Source of the DNA: Nitrospira sp. UBA6493
Lineage (GTDB): Bacteria; Nitrospirota; Nitrospiria; Nitrospirales; Nitrospiraceae
Assembly (NCBI GenBank): GCA_002435325.1
Contig: DJMJ01000032.1
Location: 3,074-67,073 of the forward strand
Reading direction: 5' to 3'
Length of the DNA stretch: 64,000 nucleotides
Shown: one piece after another, positions 50,352 to 59,347 of the stretch
How positions within the stretch are numbered: the first letter of the stretch is position 1
Layout: every line of letters starts with the position of its first letter
Translations under genes and position numbers: made by a program
The notes under the pieces: model-generated
Databases searched by the model: none
Told to the model about the DNA's origin: nothing
The model's input: the letters and a program-made list of their open reading frames with translations, nothing else

Positions 50352-50827
50352 GACAGCTCCAGCTTCAACTTGCGACCGCCAGAAATGCTGAACCCTTCGC
50401 GCTGATAGAACGCCAGCGTCCGGTCAAATGTCGGGAGCGGCGGAGTCGTCACCTCCAGCCTCCGCCAGTTTCGCGCCCGCCCAAGCCGTCGCGCCTGTTC
50501 CAGCAACGCCGCACCCACTCCCTTCGAGCGATGTGGCGGCCGCACATAGAACTCCGGAATCGTGCCATACACCCCTTCGGTATAGAGCGCATAGCTCTGA
50601 TACAGCGCCAGAAAGCCGACCGGCTCCGCTCCCGCTTCTTCGCGCGCGAGCAACACCGTATACAGACCGTCTTTCAGCCACGAGCGGGCGCGAATCACCG
50701 TATCCTCGTGGTGAAATCCAAAGGCTTGTTCATTGAGCGCGGCCATAATCTCATGGAGCAATTCCCCCACCAGCGTCGCGACGACTTCTGCATCCTCAGG
50801 CCTGGCCTGAACAATCTGCATGGACAT
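50348..50827 (-). CDS. GNAT-family N-acetyltransferase
   Basis: 159 residues. The acetyl-CoA loop is RPPHRSKGVGAALLEQARRL (R-x-x-G-x-G/A), preceded by GTIPEFYVRP and followed by FYQREGF. Substrate unknown. It overlaps the C39-like gene by 4 nt, and starts 3 nt after the stop of the hydrolase gene, so it is in the same operon. Confidence 0.88.
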   Translation of the reverse strand: MSMQIVQARPEDAEVVATLVGELLHEIMAALNEQAFGFHHEDTVIRARSWLKDGLYTVLLAREEAGAEPVGFLALYQSYALYTEGVYGTIPEFYVRPPHRSKGVGAALLEQARRLGRARNWRRLEVTTPPLPTFDRTLAFYQREGFSISGGRKLKLELS

Positions 50828-50830
50828 CGG

Positions 50831-51361
50831 TTACCCCGCGAGCGACTGAAACAACGCGTAGCCCTCAGGCCATTCGCCGAAACCGCTATCGACATTGATG
50901 TGCCCGGCTTCGCCGATATCCACCAACCGGCTGCCCCAGGCCGTCGCACAGCACCGGGCGAAGACCGATGATCCAAACGGATCGTTCGCACTCGTGACCA
51001 CGAGAGAGGGAAACCGGAGAAGCTGCATCGGCACTGGCGTGAAGCCCCTGGCCGTGGGCGGGAAACTGGGGTTGCCCGGTTCGGGAATCGCGACCAGAAA
51101 TGCGCCGCGAATCGCGGCGGTGGACTGACCAGCCCAATGGGCCACGAGCAGACAGGCCAGGCTATGCGGCACCAGCAGCGGAGGCACCGGACTATCCAGG
51201 ACCGCTTCGTCCAACACGCGGGCCCATTCTTCGCAGACCGGCGCATCCCACTGGCCGAACTCGACCCTCCGCCACGCAGGATGGCGAGCCTCCCAGAGGG
51301 TTTGCCAATGTCCTGGCCCGGAATTGCCGAAGCCCGGCAGTACCAGAACGGGGATCTCCAT
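50831..51361 (-). CDS. RBBP9/YdeN-family serine hydrolase
   Basis: 176 residues from ATG 51361 (MEIPVLVLPGFGNSGPGHWQ). The nucleophile is Ser67 in VPHSLACLL, with Asp in SANDPFG and His in GEAGHINVDSGFG. All fit the RBBP9 family of small alpha/beta hydrolases. The longer frame to 51466 overlaps the methyltransferase and is rejected. It begins 10 nt after the methyltransferase stop. Confidence 0.9.
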   Translation of the reverse strand: MEIPVLVLPGFGNSGPGHWQTLWEARHPAWRRVEFGQWDAPVCEEWARVLDEAVLDSPVPPLLVPHSLACLLVAHWAGQSTAAIRGAFLVAIPEPGNPSFPPTARGFTPVPMQLLRFPSLVVTSANDPFGSSVFARCCATAWGSRLVDIGEAGHINVDSGFGEWPEGYALFQSLAG

Positions 51362-51371
51362 CACCACAGAC

Positions 51372-52173
51372 TCACTCGGACCTCTTGCGTCCCATGACCG
51401 CCACCGTCGCATAATAAACCGCCTGGCTCTGCGGATCCTGCGCAAAGCGACAATAGCCCTCCACATCCGATTCCGTTACCAGTCCGGTCGCCAGATACTT
51501 GTCGCGAAGCTGCTCGGCAGACATTGCCATCACCCTTGCCATGCCGGACCCGCCGGAAGACCATGGCGCATCGAACTCCATCGCAAGATCATGCAGCCCC
51601 CGCGCTTGGAGCAGCGGCAGCAGCTTCAGCCCCAAAGCATAGTCCATTCCCCGGGTCTCGTACATAAATTGGATCGCCTGATTGATTTTCCGGACCGACG
51701 CCAATTGCGCGGCATCACCGGCGATACCGCGAGAAGCGGAAAAGTCCGGCTCCTCCAGCACAAGCCAGCCGCCCGGCTTGAGCGCCGCCAGCATCGCCGA
51801 GAGCGCCACCTCGTAATCCGGCAAGTGGATGAGCACATAGCGCGCGTGGACGAGATCGAACGAGTCCGCGGACAACGGCACCGTTCGGATATCAGCCTGG
51901 CGGATTTCGACGTGAGGCGGAAGTTGAGCGGAAAGAAACTTCGTCGAGAGATCGACCGCGCAGACCTGCCCGGATGGGCCGACCCTGTCGGCCATCCAGC
52001 GCATCACCGAGCCGGCACCAGGCCCCACTTCGAGGCAGCGCCACCCGGCCCGTCAGCCCGGTTGCCCCCAACCGTCTGCGGCTCGCCGGATCACACTCCC
52101 GTTCGATCGACCGGAGCCGCTCAATTTCACGTAGATCCCCGGCAGAGGTAAAGACATATTCCGGCTGACTCAT
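51372..52173 (-). pseudogene. Class I SAM methyltransferase, frameshifted
   Basis: The N-terminus MSQPEYVFTSAGDLREIERL runs from 52173 in one frame to about 52052. The rest, WRCLEVGPGAGSVMRWMADR onward (motif I GPGAGS), is in another frame to the stop at 51372. Removing one base from CCC at 52049-52051 joins them into a normal methyltransferase of about 266 residues with motif I, acidic ADIRT, and LVLEEPDF. So it has a single-base insertion, a real frameshift or an assembly error; a start inside at MGPGAG would lose motif I's strand. It may still be functional in the real genome. Confidence 0.8.
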
Positions 52174-52246
52174 CCCAAAGCCTTATGTGGATGCAAGCAA
52201 TCCGCGCAGCAACGAGAAACCGTTGGCTGTGCAACCAGTCTTCAGA

Positions 52247-52627
52247 CTATTCCAACTTCGTAAAACAACGACCTCCGGAAGCCGCCTCCAGCCGGCGGCA
52301 GGTCAGCACGCGCGTGGACCCGGACGCATCGTTCTTGATCTGCACCACATACGAGTGGCCGCGGGCACATTCGACATTCCAGAAGGCATTGCCCTTCCCG
52401 TCCTCGCCCTGGAAAAACGTCCGCGCCACTGTCCGGCAGGGCTGGCCGCTGCTTTCCACGAGAACGGCGAGCGCCTCGCTACGATCCACCTCGGACATGG
52501 CAACCAGCCGATCCTGCGCCGGATTGGCCCAGACGAAGGAGGCCGAAGCCAAGCCAGCCGTCAGCATCAGGATGACCGCCGGCCATCGGCTCCATCTTGC
52601 GAAATGTGCTGGATGTGCGCTCGACAT
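52247..52627 (-). CDS. Secreted hypothetical protein
   Basis: 126 residues with a signal peptide (basic N-terminus, then WPAVILMLTAGLASASFVWA, cleavage near WANP). The mature part of about 90 residues has three Cys and ends SGGRCFTKLE; SYVVQIKNDASGSTRVLTCR resembles small exported beta-rich proteins. No known family. It lies between prfC and the broken methyltransferase. Confidence 0.72.
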   Translation of the reverse strand: MSSAHPAHFARWSRWPAVILMLTAGLASASFVWANPAQDRLVAMSEVDRSEALAVLVESSGQPCRTVARTFFQGEDGKGNAFWNVECARGHSYVVQIKNDASGSTRVLTCRRLEAASGGRCFTKLE

Positions 52628-52664
52628 ATCTACAGGGCGATACGCTTGACGCGCCGCGCGCCGG

Positions 52665-54269
52665 CTAGCCCATATCTTTCAAGATATGGTCGGGATTGCG
52701 GTCGCGGGCGATGTTCTTCATCACCTGATCGGCGAACAGCACGACGATGCGGCCGCGGTGATCTTTCACGATCATGGAATTGGAGGGCAGCTTGAACGTG
52801 GTCACGTCGCCTTCCAGCCAGGCGCTGCAGGAGTAGGACAGGACATCCAGCACCGTCTCAACTCGATATTCTTCGCGCAGCCGGTATTGCAAGACTTCGA
52901 ACTGCAGCCGCCCGACCGCCGCCACCAAGGACTCCAGATCGTTGAGGCTCCGGAGAATCTGGACCGTTCCCTCCTGCGCCATCTGCTCCATCCCCTTGTC
53001 GAACGACTTCCGCTTGCCCACGTCGCTGGGACGGATGCGTGCGAAAATCTCCGGCTGAAATTGCGGCAGGGGCTTGAAGTTGAACCCGCCTCCCACGGAA
53101 ATCGTGTCGCCGATTGCGAAGAGACCGGGATTGATGATGCCGATGATATCGCCGGGATAGGCTTCTTCCACCGTGCTTCGGGTTTGCGCCACCATGCTAT
53201 GGGGGCGCGAGAGCCGCACCTCGCGGTTCAAGCGGTGGTGCTTCACCACCATGTCGCGCTCGAACCGGCCTGAGCAGACCCGCAGGAATGCCGTGCTGTC
53301 GCGATGCTTCGGGTTCATATTCGCCTGCAGCTTGAAGACATAGGCGCTGAACGGCGTGTCGATCGGATCCACCGACACTTCCGTGCCATCCGGGCGATCG
53401 GCCAACCGGGCGCCAGGCGAGGGCGCCAGATCCACAAAGGCGTCCAGAAAACTCTCGATGCCGAAATTCGTGAGGGCGGAGGCAAAAAATACCGGCGTCA
53501 CGTCGCCCTGCAGGAACTGCTCGCGCGAGAACGGGTTGCCCGCGATCTCGATCAACTCCAGATCGTGCTGCACCTGCGCCATCACCTCATCGGACACACG
53601 CCCGCTCCGTGCCAGCTCGTCGAACATCAGAGTATCCACATTCACCTTCGTCGCCCCGCCCGGCGCCGTGCGGCTGAACAGCTGCACCCGGTTGTCGCTG
53701 CGGTTCACAATCCCGGCGAACTCGCTGCCGGATCCGATCGGCCAATTGATCGCGCTCGCATGGATGCTCAAAGCCTGCTCGACTTCGGTCATGAGGTCCA
53801 GCGGCGGCCGCCCCGGCAGGTCCATTTTATTGATCAACGTCAGCACGGGAATGCGGCGCAGACGGCAGACCGCGAACAGCTTGCGGGTCTGCGTCTCCAC
53901 GCCTTTGGCCGCGTCGATCACCATGATGGCGCTGTCCGCCGCCGTCAGCGTGCGATAGGTGTCTTCGGAAAAGTCCTGGTGTCCCGGGGTATCGAGCAGG
54001 TTGATGACGGCATTCTTATAGTTGAATTGCATGGCCGAGGCGGTGATCGAAATCCCGCGCTCCTGTTCCATGCCCATCCAATCCGAGGCGGCAACCTTGC
54101 CGCCCTTGCGTCCCCGGACCATGCCCGCCGTGCGAATCATGCCGGAATAGAGCAGCAGTTTTTCCGTCAGCGTGGTTTTCCCCGCATCCGGATGGCTGAT
54201 AATGGCAAAGGTCCGCCGTTGCGCGGTCGCAGCGGCAAGTTCACCGTGAAGTGTCGCGTCGGTATTCAT
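52665..54269 (-). CDS. prfC: Peptide chain release factor 3
   Basis: 534 residues from ATG 54269. GTPase motifs: SHPDAGKTTLTE (P-loop), RGISITASAM (switch I), LDTPGHQDF (switch II) and LINKMDLPG (NKxD). The RF3-specific C-domain has QVMKNIARDRNPDH near the end. RF3 recycles RF1/RF2 from ribosomes. The 541-residue frame adds only 7 residues before the usual start MNTDATLHGE. The 3' neighbour on the strand starts 38 bp on. Confidence 0.95.
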   Translation of the reverse strand: MNTDATLHGELAAATAQRRTFAIISHPDAGKTTLTEKLLLYSGMIRTAGMVRGRKGGKVAASDWMGMEQERGISITASAMQFNYKNAVINLLDTPGHQDFSEDTYRTLTAADSAIMVIDAAKGVETQTRKLFAVCRLRRIPVLTLINKMDLPGRPPLDLMTEVEQALSIHASAINWPIGSGSEFAGIVNRSDNRVQLFSRTAPGGATKVNVDTLMFDELARSGRVSDEVMAQVQHDLELIEIAGNPFSREQFLQGDVTPVFFASALTNFGIESFLDAFVDLAPSPGARLADRPDGTEVSVDPIDTPFSAYVFKLQANMNPKHRDSTAFLRVCSGRFERDMVVKHHRLNREVRLSRPHSMVAQTRSTVEEAYPGDIIGIINPGLFAIGDTISVGGGFNFKPLPQFQPEIFARIRPSDVGKRKSFDKGMEQMAQEGTVQILRSLNDLESLVAAVGRLQFEVLQYRLREEYRVETVLDVLSYSCSAWLEGDVTTFKLPSNSMIVKDHRGRIVVLFADQVMKNIARDRNPDHILKDMG

Positions 54270-54343
54270 AGTGGGTGGGCAATATACCACACCAAGAGGG
54301 TGACTGCGCCAGACGAGCAGCCTTAGCCGGAAGGAGAAGGCTT

Positions 54344-54385
54344 ATGCGCCCGATCACTCGCACTGCCGGGGAAGACCCTGTATGA
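54344..54385 (+). CDS. Candidate 13-residue leader peptide coupled to the nitrilase gene
   Basis: AAGGAGAAGGCTT, the best ribosome-binding site in the area, precedes ATG 54344. The ORF reads MRPITRTAGEDPV and its TGA overlaps the nitrilase ATG at 54382 (ATGA). This could deliver ribosomes to the nitrilase start by coupling. Chance is possible. Confidence 0.3.
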   Translation: MRPITRTAGEDPV

Positions 54386-55209
54386 TGCCGCTCGGCAGGT
54401 TTCCCCGCATAGCAATCGAGACCATGATGTCCCGAACGTCTCTCCGTATCGCCTTTCTGCACCTGGCGCCGCTTCCCGGCCGGATTGCCCATAACCGCCG
54501 GCTCATCGAAGCCGCCGTCTCGACGGCCGCGGAAGCCGGTGCCACCTGGATCCTCACGCCGGAACTCGCGGTCTGCGGCTATACCTTTGCCGATCAAATC
54601 GGAGTCGAGTGGATCGAACCCCAGCCGGATCCCTGGATGACGCACATGTGCCGGCTGGCGGCGCAATGGCGCGTCACGCTCTTCCTATCCCATCCGGAGC
54701 GCGACCGCCAGACGAAACAGCTGCACAATTCCCTATTCGTCATCACGCCGGACGGGACCATTACCGGAGCCCATCGGAAAATCAACGCCCTGCGGGTTGG
54801 TTCGGAAGCCTGGTCGACGCCGGGCCTGGAGGCGATCCCCGTCGCAGCGCCGCCGCTGGAACGCGTGGGCCTCCTCATTTGCGCCGATGCCTATTCGCCG
54901 GGAATCGCCGAGAATCTCCGACGGCAGGGGGCCGGCCTACTGGTCTCGGCAGCTGCGTGGGCGCCGGGATTTCACGGCCCGAACGGCGAATGGGAGCGCT
55001 GCACCAAAGACACCGGCCTTCCCTTGCTCGTATGCAACCGGACCGGGCCGGATATCACGTTGGATTTCACCAAGGCCGAAAGCGTCGTGGCGAAAAACGG
55101 CCGGCGGCTGCTCTCCATGAGCGCGGCGCGCTCCACGATGTTCCTCATTGAGTGGGATCTGCGTCTGCAAGACCTGGCGGCGCCGTCATACCAGCGGATC
55201 GATCTGTGA
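54382..55209 (+). CDS. Carbon-nitrogen hydrolase (nitrilase superfamily)
   Basis: 275 residues, or 261 from ATG 54424. Catalytic triad, counted from 54424: Glu47 in TPELAVCGY, Lys119 in HRKINALR, Cys153 in LICADAYSP. This is the amidase branch; the substrate cannot be read. The first 14 residues are not conserved-looking, but ATG 54382 is coupled to the leader ORF. It stands convergent with galE. Confidence 0.85.
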   Translation: MMPLGRFPRIAIETMMSRTSLRIAFLHLAPLPGRIAHNRRLIEAAVSTAAEAGATWILTPELAVCGYTFADQIGVEWIEPQPDPWMTHMCRLAAQWRVTLFLSHPERDRQTKQLHNSLFVITPDGTITGAHRKINALRVGSEAWSTPGLEAIPVAAPPLERVGLLICADAYSPGIAENLRRQGAGLLVSAAAWAPGFHGPNGEWERCTKDTGLPLLVCNRTGPDITLDFTKAESVVAKNGRRLLSMSAARSTMFLIEWDLRLQDLAAPSYQRIDL

Positions 55210-55294
55210 CACCAGCCAATCAGAATACCGTAACAGTGAGACCATAGCGGGAGGTACGGGGCATGACCGGATCACGACCGGCGGCGGGCTGATC

Positions 55295-56311
55295 TTACTT
55301 GTACCCGCCGGGATTCGAACTCTGCCAGCGCCAGGCGTCGGCGCACATGGAGGCCAGGCCTCGCTCGGCACGCCAGCCCAGCAGGTCGAAGGCCTTCTTC
55401 GGATCCGCGTAGCAGGCGGCAATGTCGCCGGGTCGCCGGGCGGCGATCTTATACGGCACCGAGCGCCCGCTGGCCGTTTCAAACGCCTTCACAATGTCCA
55501 GCACGCTGTAGCCGGTGCCCGTGCCGAGATTCACCGTCAGCAACGTGTCCGCCCCTTTGCAACGCGCCAGCGCGTCGAGCGCCTTGAGATGGCCGAGCGC
55601 CAGGTCCACCACATGAATGTAGTCCCGCACCCCGGTCCCGTCTTGCGTCGCGTAATCATTGCCCCACACGTTGAGAAACTCGCGCCGCCCCACCGCCACC
55701 TGGGTGACGAAGGGCAGCAGATTGTTCGGGATACCCTGCGGATCCTCCCCGATCAACCCGCTGGCATGAGCCCCCACCGGATTGAAGTAGCGCAGAATGC
55801 CGAGCCGCCAGGAAGGATCGCTCCGGTGCAGATCGCGCAGCATCTCCTCGATCATCAGCTTCGAGCGCCCGTATGGATTGGTTGCGGAAAGCGGATGGTC
55901 CTCGGTGAGCGGCACCCGCTGCGGATCGCCGTACACGGTAGCGGACGAACTGAATATCAGCGTCTTCACCCCGCAGTCGCCCATCGCCTCCAGCAGCCGC
56001 AGGGTGCCGGTCACATTGTTGTCGTAGTAGGCCAGCGGCTGTTCGACTGATTCTCCCACCGCCTTGAGGCCGGCAAAATGGATCACCGCCCGGGCCCCGC
56101 TCTCGCGCAAGGCCGCCACCAATGCGGCACGATCACGAATATCGCCCCGGACCAGCCGCAGCGATTTCCCGGTGATGCGCTCCACTCGCGCCAGCGCTTC
56201 GGGATGGCTGTTGCAGAAGTTGTCGAATACGGTGACCGCATGGCCCGCGTTCAAGAGTTCCACGCAGGTATGCGATCCGATATAGCCCGCACCGCCGGTG
56301 ACCAAAATCAT
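55295..56311 (-). CDS. galE: UDP-glucose 4-epimerase
   Basis: 338 residues from ATG 56311 (GAGGCAGGGGCTC before it). MILVTGGAGYIGSHTCVELL is the NAD loop; Tyr and Lys are in NPYGRSKLM, with upstream SSSATVYG. YFNPVGAHASGLIGEDP and the length fit GalE. It interconverts UDP-glucose and UDP-galactose for surface glycans. The start upstream (56392) is not needed. No other sugar gene is adjacent. Confidence 0.93.
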   Translation of the reverse strand: MILVTGGAGYIGSHTCVELLNAGHAVTVFDNFCNSHPEALARVERITGKSLRLVRGDIRDRAALVAALRESGARAVIHFAGLKAVGESVEQPLAYYDNNVTGTLRLLEAMGDCGVKTLIFSSSATVYGDPQRVPLTEDHPLSATNPYGRSKLMIEEMLRDLHRSDPSWRLGILRYFNPVGAHASGLIGEDPQGIPNNLLPFVTQVAVGRREFLNVWGNDYATQDGTGVRDYIHVVDLALGHLKALDALARCKGADTLLTVNLGTGTGYSVLDIVKAFETASGRSVPYKIAARRPGDIAACYADPKKAFDLLGWRAERGLASMCADAWRWQSSNPGGYK

Positions 56312-56464
56312 GAGCCCCTGCCTCATAAAAGGTTGCACGTTCGAAGCATGATGCGTGAGCTGAAGCCTATCGAGATGGAACGACAGGGTCAATCAATCTC
56401 GCAACTTCTTCCATCCACATGAAGTGATTGTCAAACAGGCCCATGCTGTGGTTTCATCGTTCGC

Positions 56465-57013
56465 ATGGCGGCACTTCCCACGCTCAGCACGGATCGGCTC
56501 TCGCTCCGGCCCTTTCGGATGAGCGATGCCCCGGACGTGCAGCGGCTGGCCGGCGACTACGACGTGGCCAAAGGCACGCTCGTCATTCCTCACCCCTATC
56601 CCGATGGCGAAGCCGAGCGATGGATCGCAAGCCTGCAGCGCGACGAGGAAGCCGGCACGCTCGTCACCTTTGCCATCGTCCTGCGCGAGGAAGGCCGTGT
56701 GATCGGGTTCATCGGGCTGGACATCGCCGCCGCTCATCAACAAGCCCGGATGAGCTATTGGCTCGGCCAGCCCTATTGGAACCACGGCTACTGTACGGAA
56801 GCAGTCAGAGCTGTGCTGGTCCATGGGTTTCAACAGTTGCAGCTGCACCGGATCTACGCCCCGCATTTCCTGAACAATCCGGCCTCCGGACAGGTGCTCA
56901 AAAAAGTCGGCATGGTCTACGAGGGCAGGCTGAGGGAACATTACCTGCGTTTCGGCCGATACGTCGACGTCGAGCTCTACGGCCTTTTGGAACAGGAATT
57001 CGACCGCCGCTGA
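56465..57013 (+). CDS. RimJ/RimL-type GNAT acetyltransferase
   Basis: 182 residues. It has TDRLSLRPFRMSDAPDVQRL at the start, the acetyl-CoA region (WNHGYCTEAVRAVLVHGF), and NNPASGQVLKKVGMVYEG near the end, all of the RimJ/RimL subgroup. It would acetylate an N-terminal amino group or a small amine. It is convergent with the lipocalin gene; the two stops abut. Confidence 0.9.
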   Translation: MAALPTLSTDRLSLRPFRMSDAPDVQRLAGDYDVAKGTLVIPHPYPDGEAERWIASLQRDEEAGTLVTFAIVLREEGRVIGFIGLDIAAAHQQARMSYWLGQPYWNHGYCTEAVRAVLVHGFQQLQLHRIYAPHFLNNPASGQVLKKVGMVYEGRLREHYLRFGRYVDVELYGLLEQEFDRR

Positions 57014-57586
57014 TCAGGGCCGCCGGTCGCGGACGAGGCCGTCTGTGCGATAGCCGAAGCCGCGGCTCAGCTCGACCAGCCGTCTGTAGACCGGCTCCTC
57101 CAGCTGCGGCGTCCGCGAAAGGATCCAGAGATACCGGCGGTCCGGCGTCCCCACCAGCGCCGTGCGATACTCGGCATCGAGATCGAGAATCCAATAGTTC
57201 CCCTCGCGAGATGAGCCAAAGAGCCGCGCAAACCAATTGTCGAACTGGACGTTCAGCTTGGCGTTCGTCCTCGCATCCACCACCGTCGCCACGCCCTCAA
57301 TCTGATCCCGCTCACCCGCATCGGTCACACATTCATTGTGCACACCGACGGTGCCATCGGGACGAAGCCTGTAGATCGCCTTGGAATCAATGCAGTGCCG
57401 TTGAAACCACATCGGCAGCCGTGCAATCTCATACCAGGTCCCGGCATACCGGCTGAGATCGACCGAGGCCACGGTCGGCAGGTCACCACGAGAATCAATC
57501 CCCGCGCAGCCGCCGAGCCACGCACTCGCCAACACAACGGTCACCCAGACGTTTCTGCATGTCTTTGATCGACTGAACAACTTCAC
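57014..57586 (-). CDS. blc: Outer-membrane lipocalin
   Basis: 190 residues. Lipoprotein signal ending LGGC. Lipocalin motif GTWYEIARLPMWFQRHC (GxW), with VDARTNAKLNVQF and a C-terminal ILSRTPQLEEPVYRRLV as in Blc. Blc-type lipocalins bind fatty acids or lysophospholipids at the outer membrane. The cysteines in the mature part (at least three) may pair. Confidence 0.9.
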   Translation of the reverse strand: MKLFSRSKTCRNVWVTVVLASAWLGGCAGIDSRGDLPTVASVDLSRYAGTWYEIARLPMWFQRHCIDSKAIYRLRPDGTVGVHNECVTDAGERDQIEGVATVVDARTNAKLNVQFDNWFARLFGSSREGNYWILDLDAEYRTALVGTPDRRYLWILSRTPQLEEPVYRRLVELSRGFGYRTDGLVRDRRP

Positions 57587-57672
57587 CCCCCTCAGTGCCC
57601 CTCATTGAAAGATACCCTTCGCATGAAGGGCCTCCGGTCCCCCTCTCGAAGAGTGCAGATCCCACATAGGGT

Positions 57673-59019
57673 CTAGGTCAGCCGGAGAAAGAGCAGCCAG
57701 AGATACAGCGAGCTGATCAGGATCGACCCGATCATGACGGGAAAGCCGAATTTAAAAAATTGCCAGAACGAGATCTGATAGCCCGCTTTGCGTGCGATAT
57801 CGACAATCACGACATTCGCGCTGGCCCCGATAATCGTGCCGTTTCCCCCAAGGCATGCCCCCAATGCCAACGCCCACCATAGCGGAAGGATATCCGGCTG
57901 ATGCATCAACGTGGCATAATCCGCCACATCGGGGTGCAGCGACCGGGCCAGATCCACAATCAACGGATTCATCGCCGCAACATAGGGAATATTATCAACC
58001 GCGGCCGAGAGCAGGGCCGAGCCCCAGAGTACGGCCATCGTCGATCCCGCCAGATTCCCCCGCGTCACCGCCACCAATTGATCGGCCAGATAGCGAATCA
58101 CGCCGACCTTCACCAATCCGCCCACGAGAATAAACAGTCCGATGAAGAAAAAGATGGTCTTCCACTCGACATCGGTGAGATAGGACAGCTCTTCGACGTC
58201 CTCCGGCTTCCGTCGCGCATGACCGATCAACATAAACATGCTGGCCCCGAGGAGCGCGATGGTGGCCGGCTCGAGATGGATAAGCGAATGGAGACAGAAC
58301 CCGACGTTGACGATCCCCAACAACCAGAGGCAGCGATATAAAAACGGCCGGTCGGTCACTGCATCGCGTGAATTCAAGGCGCGCACCGCCGTTTGGAGAT
58401 GCGTCGAAACGGTCATTTTTCGCCCAAAAAGAATCCAGATCACGGACAAGAACACGGCCATGATCACCACCACCACAGGCCCCAACACCACCAGAAAGTC
58501 CAGATAGCCCAGCTCGGCCTTGCTGGCGATCATGATATTCGGCGGATCGCCGACCAGCGTCGCCGTCCCGCCGATATTCGACGCCAGCGCCTCGGTCACC
58601 AGGAAGACAATCGGATTGAGCTCCAACCGCTTGGCAATCGACAACGTCACGGGCGCCATCAGCAGCACCGTGGTCACATTATCGAGCATCGCCGAGAGGC
58701 CGGCCGTCATCAGCGCCAGCAACACCAGGAGACGAAACGGTTTGGCGTCGGCCCGCTGCGCAGCCCAAATGGCCATGACCTCGAACAGACCGGTCTCCCG
58801 GACGATGTTCACGATGACCATCATCCCGATCAGCAAGAACACGACGTTATAGTCCACCCCGTACTCATGGGAATAGAAGGCCTCGTCTTGGGAGATCACG
58901 CCCAACCCGATCATCACCGCTGCCCCGAACAGCGCCACAATCGTCTTATGGATCCGCTCGGTCATGATGACGAGATAGCACACACCGAAAATGATCAGCG
59001 CCAGCGACACAGAAGACAT
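57673..59019 (-). CDS. Ion-transporter superfamily permease (ArsB/NhaD/CitM type)
   Basis: 448 residues with about 11-12 helices and two inverted halves. Typical blocks: MLDNVTTVLLMAPVTLSIA with ASNIGGTATLVGDPPNIMI in the first half, and SAAVDNIPYVAAMNPLIVD with ACLGGNGTIIGASANVVIV in the second. It could be an arsenite, Na+/H+ or tricarboxylate transporter; no ArsR/ArsC or other ars gene is near. Family firm, substrate open. Confidence 0.9.
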   Translation of the reverse strand: MSSVSLALIIFGVCYLVIMTERIHKTIVALFGAAVMIGLGVISQDEAFYSHEYGVDYNVVFLLIGMMVIVNIVRETGLFEVMAIWAAQRADAKPFRLLVLLALMTAGLSAMLDNVTTVLLMAPVTLSIAKRLELNPIVFLVTEALASNIGGTATLVGDPPNIMIASKAELGYLDFLVVLGPVVVVIMAVFLSVIWILFGRKMTVSTHLQTAVRALNSRDAVTDRPFLYRCLWLLGIVNVGFCLHSLIHLEPATIALLGASMFMLIGHARRKPEDVEELSYLTDVEWKTIFFFIGLFILVGGLVKVGVIRYLADQLVAVTRGNLAGSTMAVLWGSALLSAAVDNIPYVAAMNPLIVDLARSLHPDVADYATLMHQPDILPLWWALALGACLGGNGTIIGASANVVIVDIARKAGYQISFWQFFKFGFPVMIGSILISSLYLWLLFLRLT

Positions 59020-59329
59020 TCACAACCTCTTGTGGTGAAAAAAGAATCCCTGACGCATTATCACGAGACTGCCACTGCTATGCAACGAGAGTTGTCTTTT
59101 GTAGAGTCCCACCGGATGCCTGCGGCGCGCGGAGGTTGAGCAGATTGAAATCCGGTTCAAAGAAGATCCCTACGGCTGACCGCCCACACGCACTCATCCA
59201 CGAGTCTCCGACGCGCCGATGGCCGGAGGTCGTCCAACTCCTACCGCCAGGCTCCCGAACCGGAGCCTGCCTGAACTCATGCCGGTGCGCCGACACGGCG
59301 GGGAACATAGAAACGGGAATAAGAGCGAC
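59020..59329. other. Intergenic region, no gene supported
   Basis: About 310 bp before the hairpin at 59330. It contains the promoter of the leftward transporter gene near 59025-59080. Plus- and minus-strand frames here lack ribosome-binding sites and family features. The text around 59230-59260 has small GC-rich inverted repeats (GGCTCC...GGAGCC) of unclear meaning. Confidence 0.4.
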
Positions 59330-59347
59330 AGCGTCCCGAGGGACGCT
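59330..59347 (-). terminator. Hairpin at the end of the 59347 membrane gene
   Basis: AGCGTCCC (59330-59337) and GGGACGCT (59340-59347) form a perfect 8-bp stem with a 2-base loop; it includes the first base of the gene's stop codon. There is no T-run. It may slow ribosomes or end transcription. Confidence 0.45.

Noticed and set aside
53304..54326. 340-codon plus-strand open frame opposite prfC
   Set aside because: It mirrors a fully conserved RF3 gene, and has no ribosome-binding site.
55305..55330. GTTCGAATCC-like text (on the minus strand) resembling a tRNA T-arm
   Set aside because: It lies in the last codons of galE, the neighbouring bases do not form a T-stem, and no acceptor or anticodon arm is found nearby.
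57608..57627. CCCTT/AAGGG stem upstream of the lipocalin
   Set aside because: A five-bp stem is expected by chance in GC-rich DNA.
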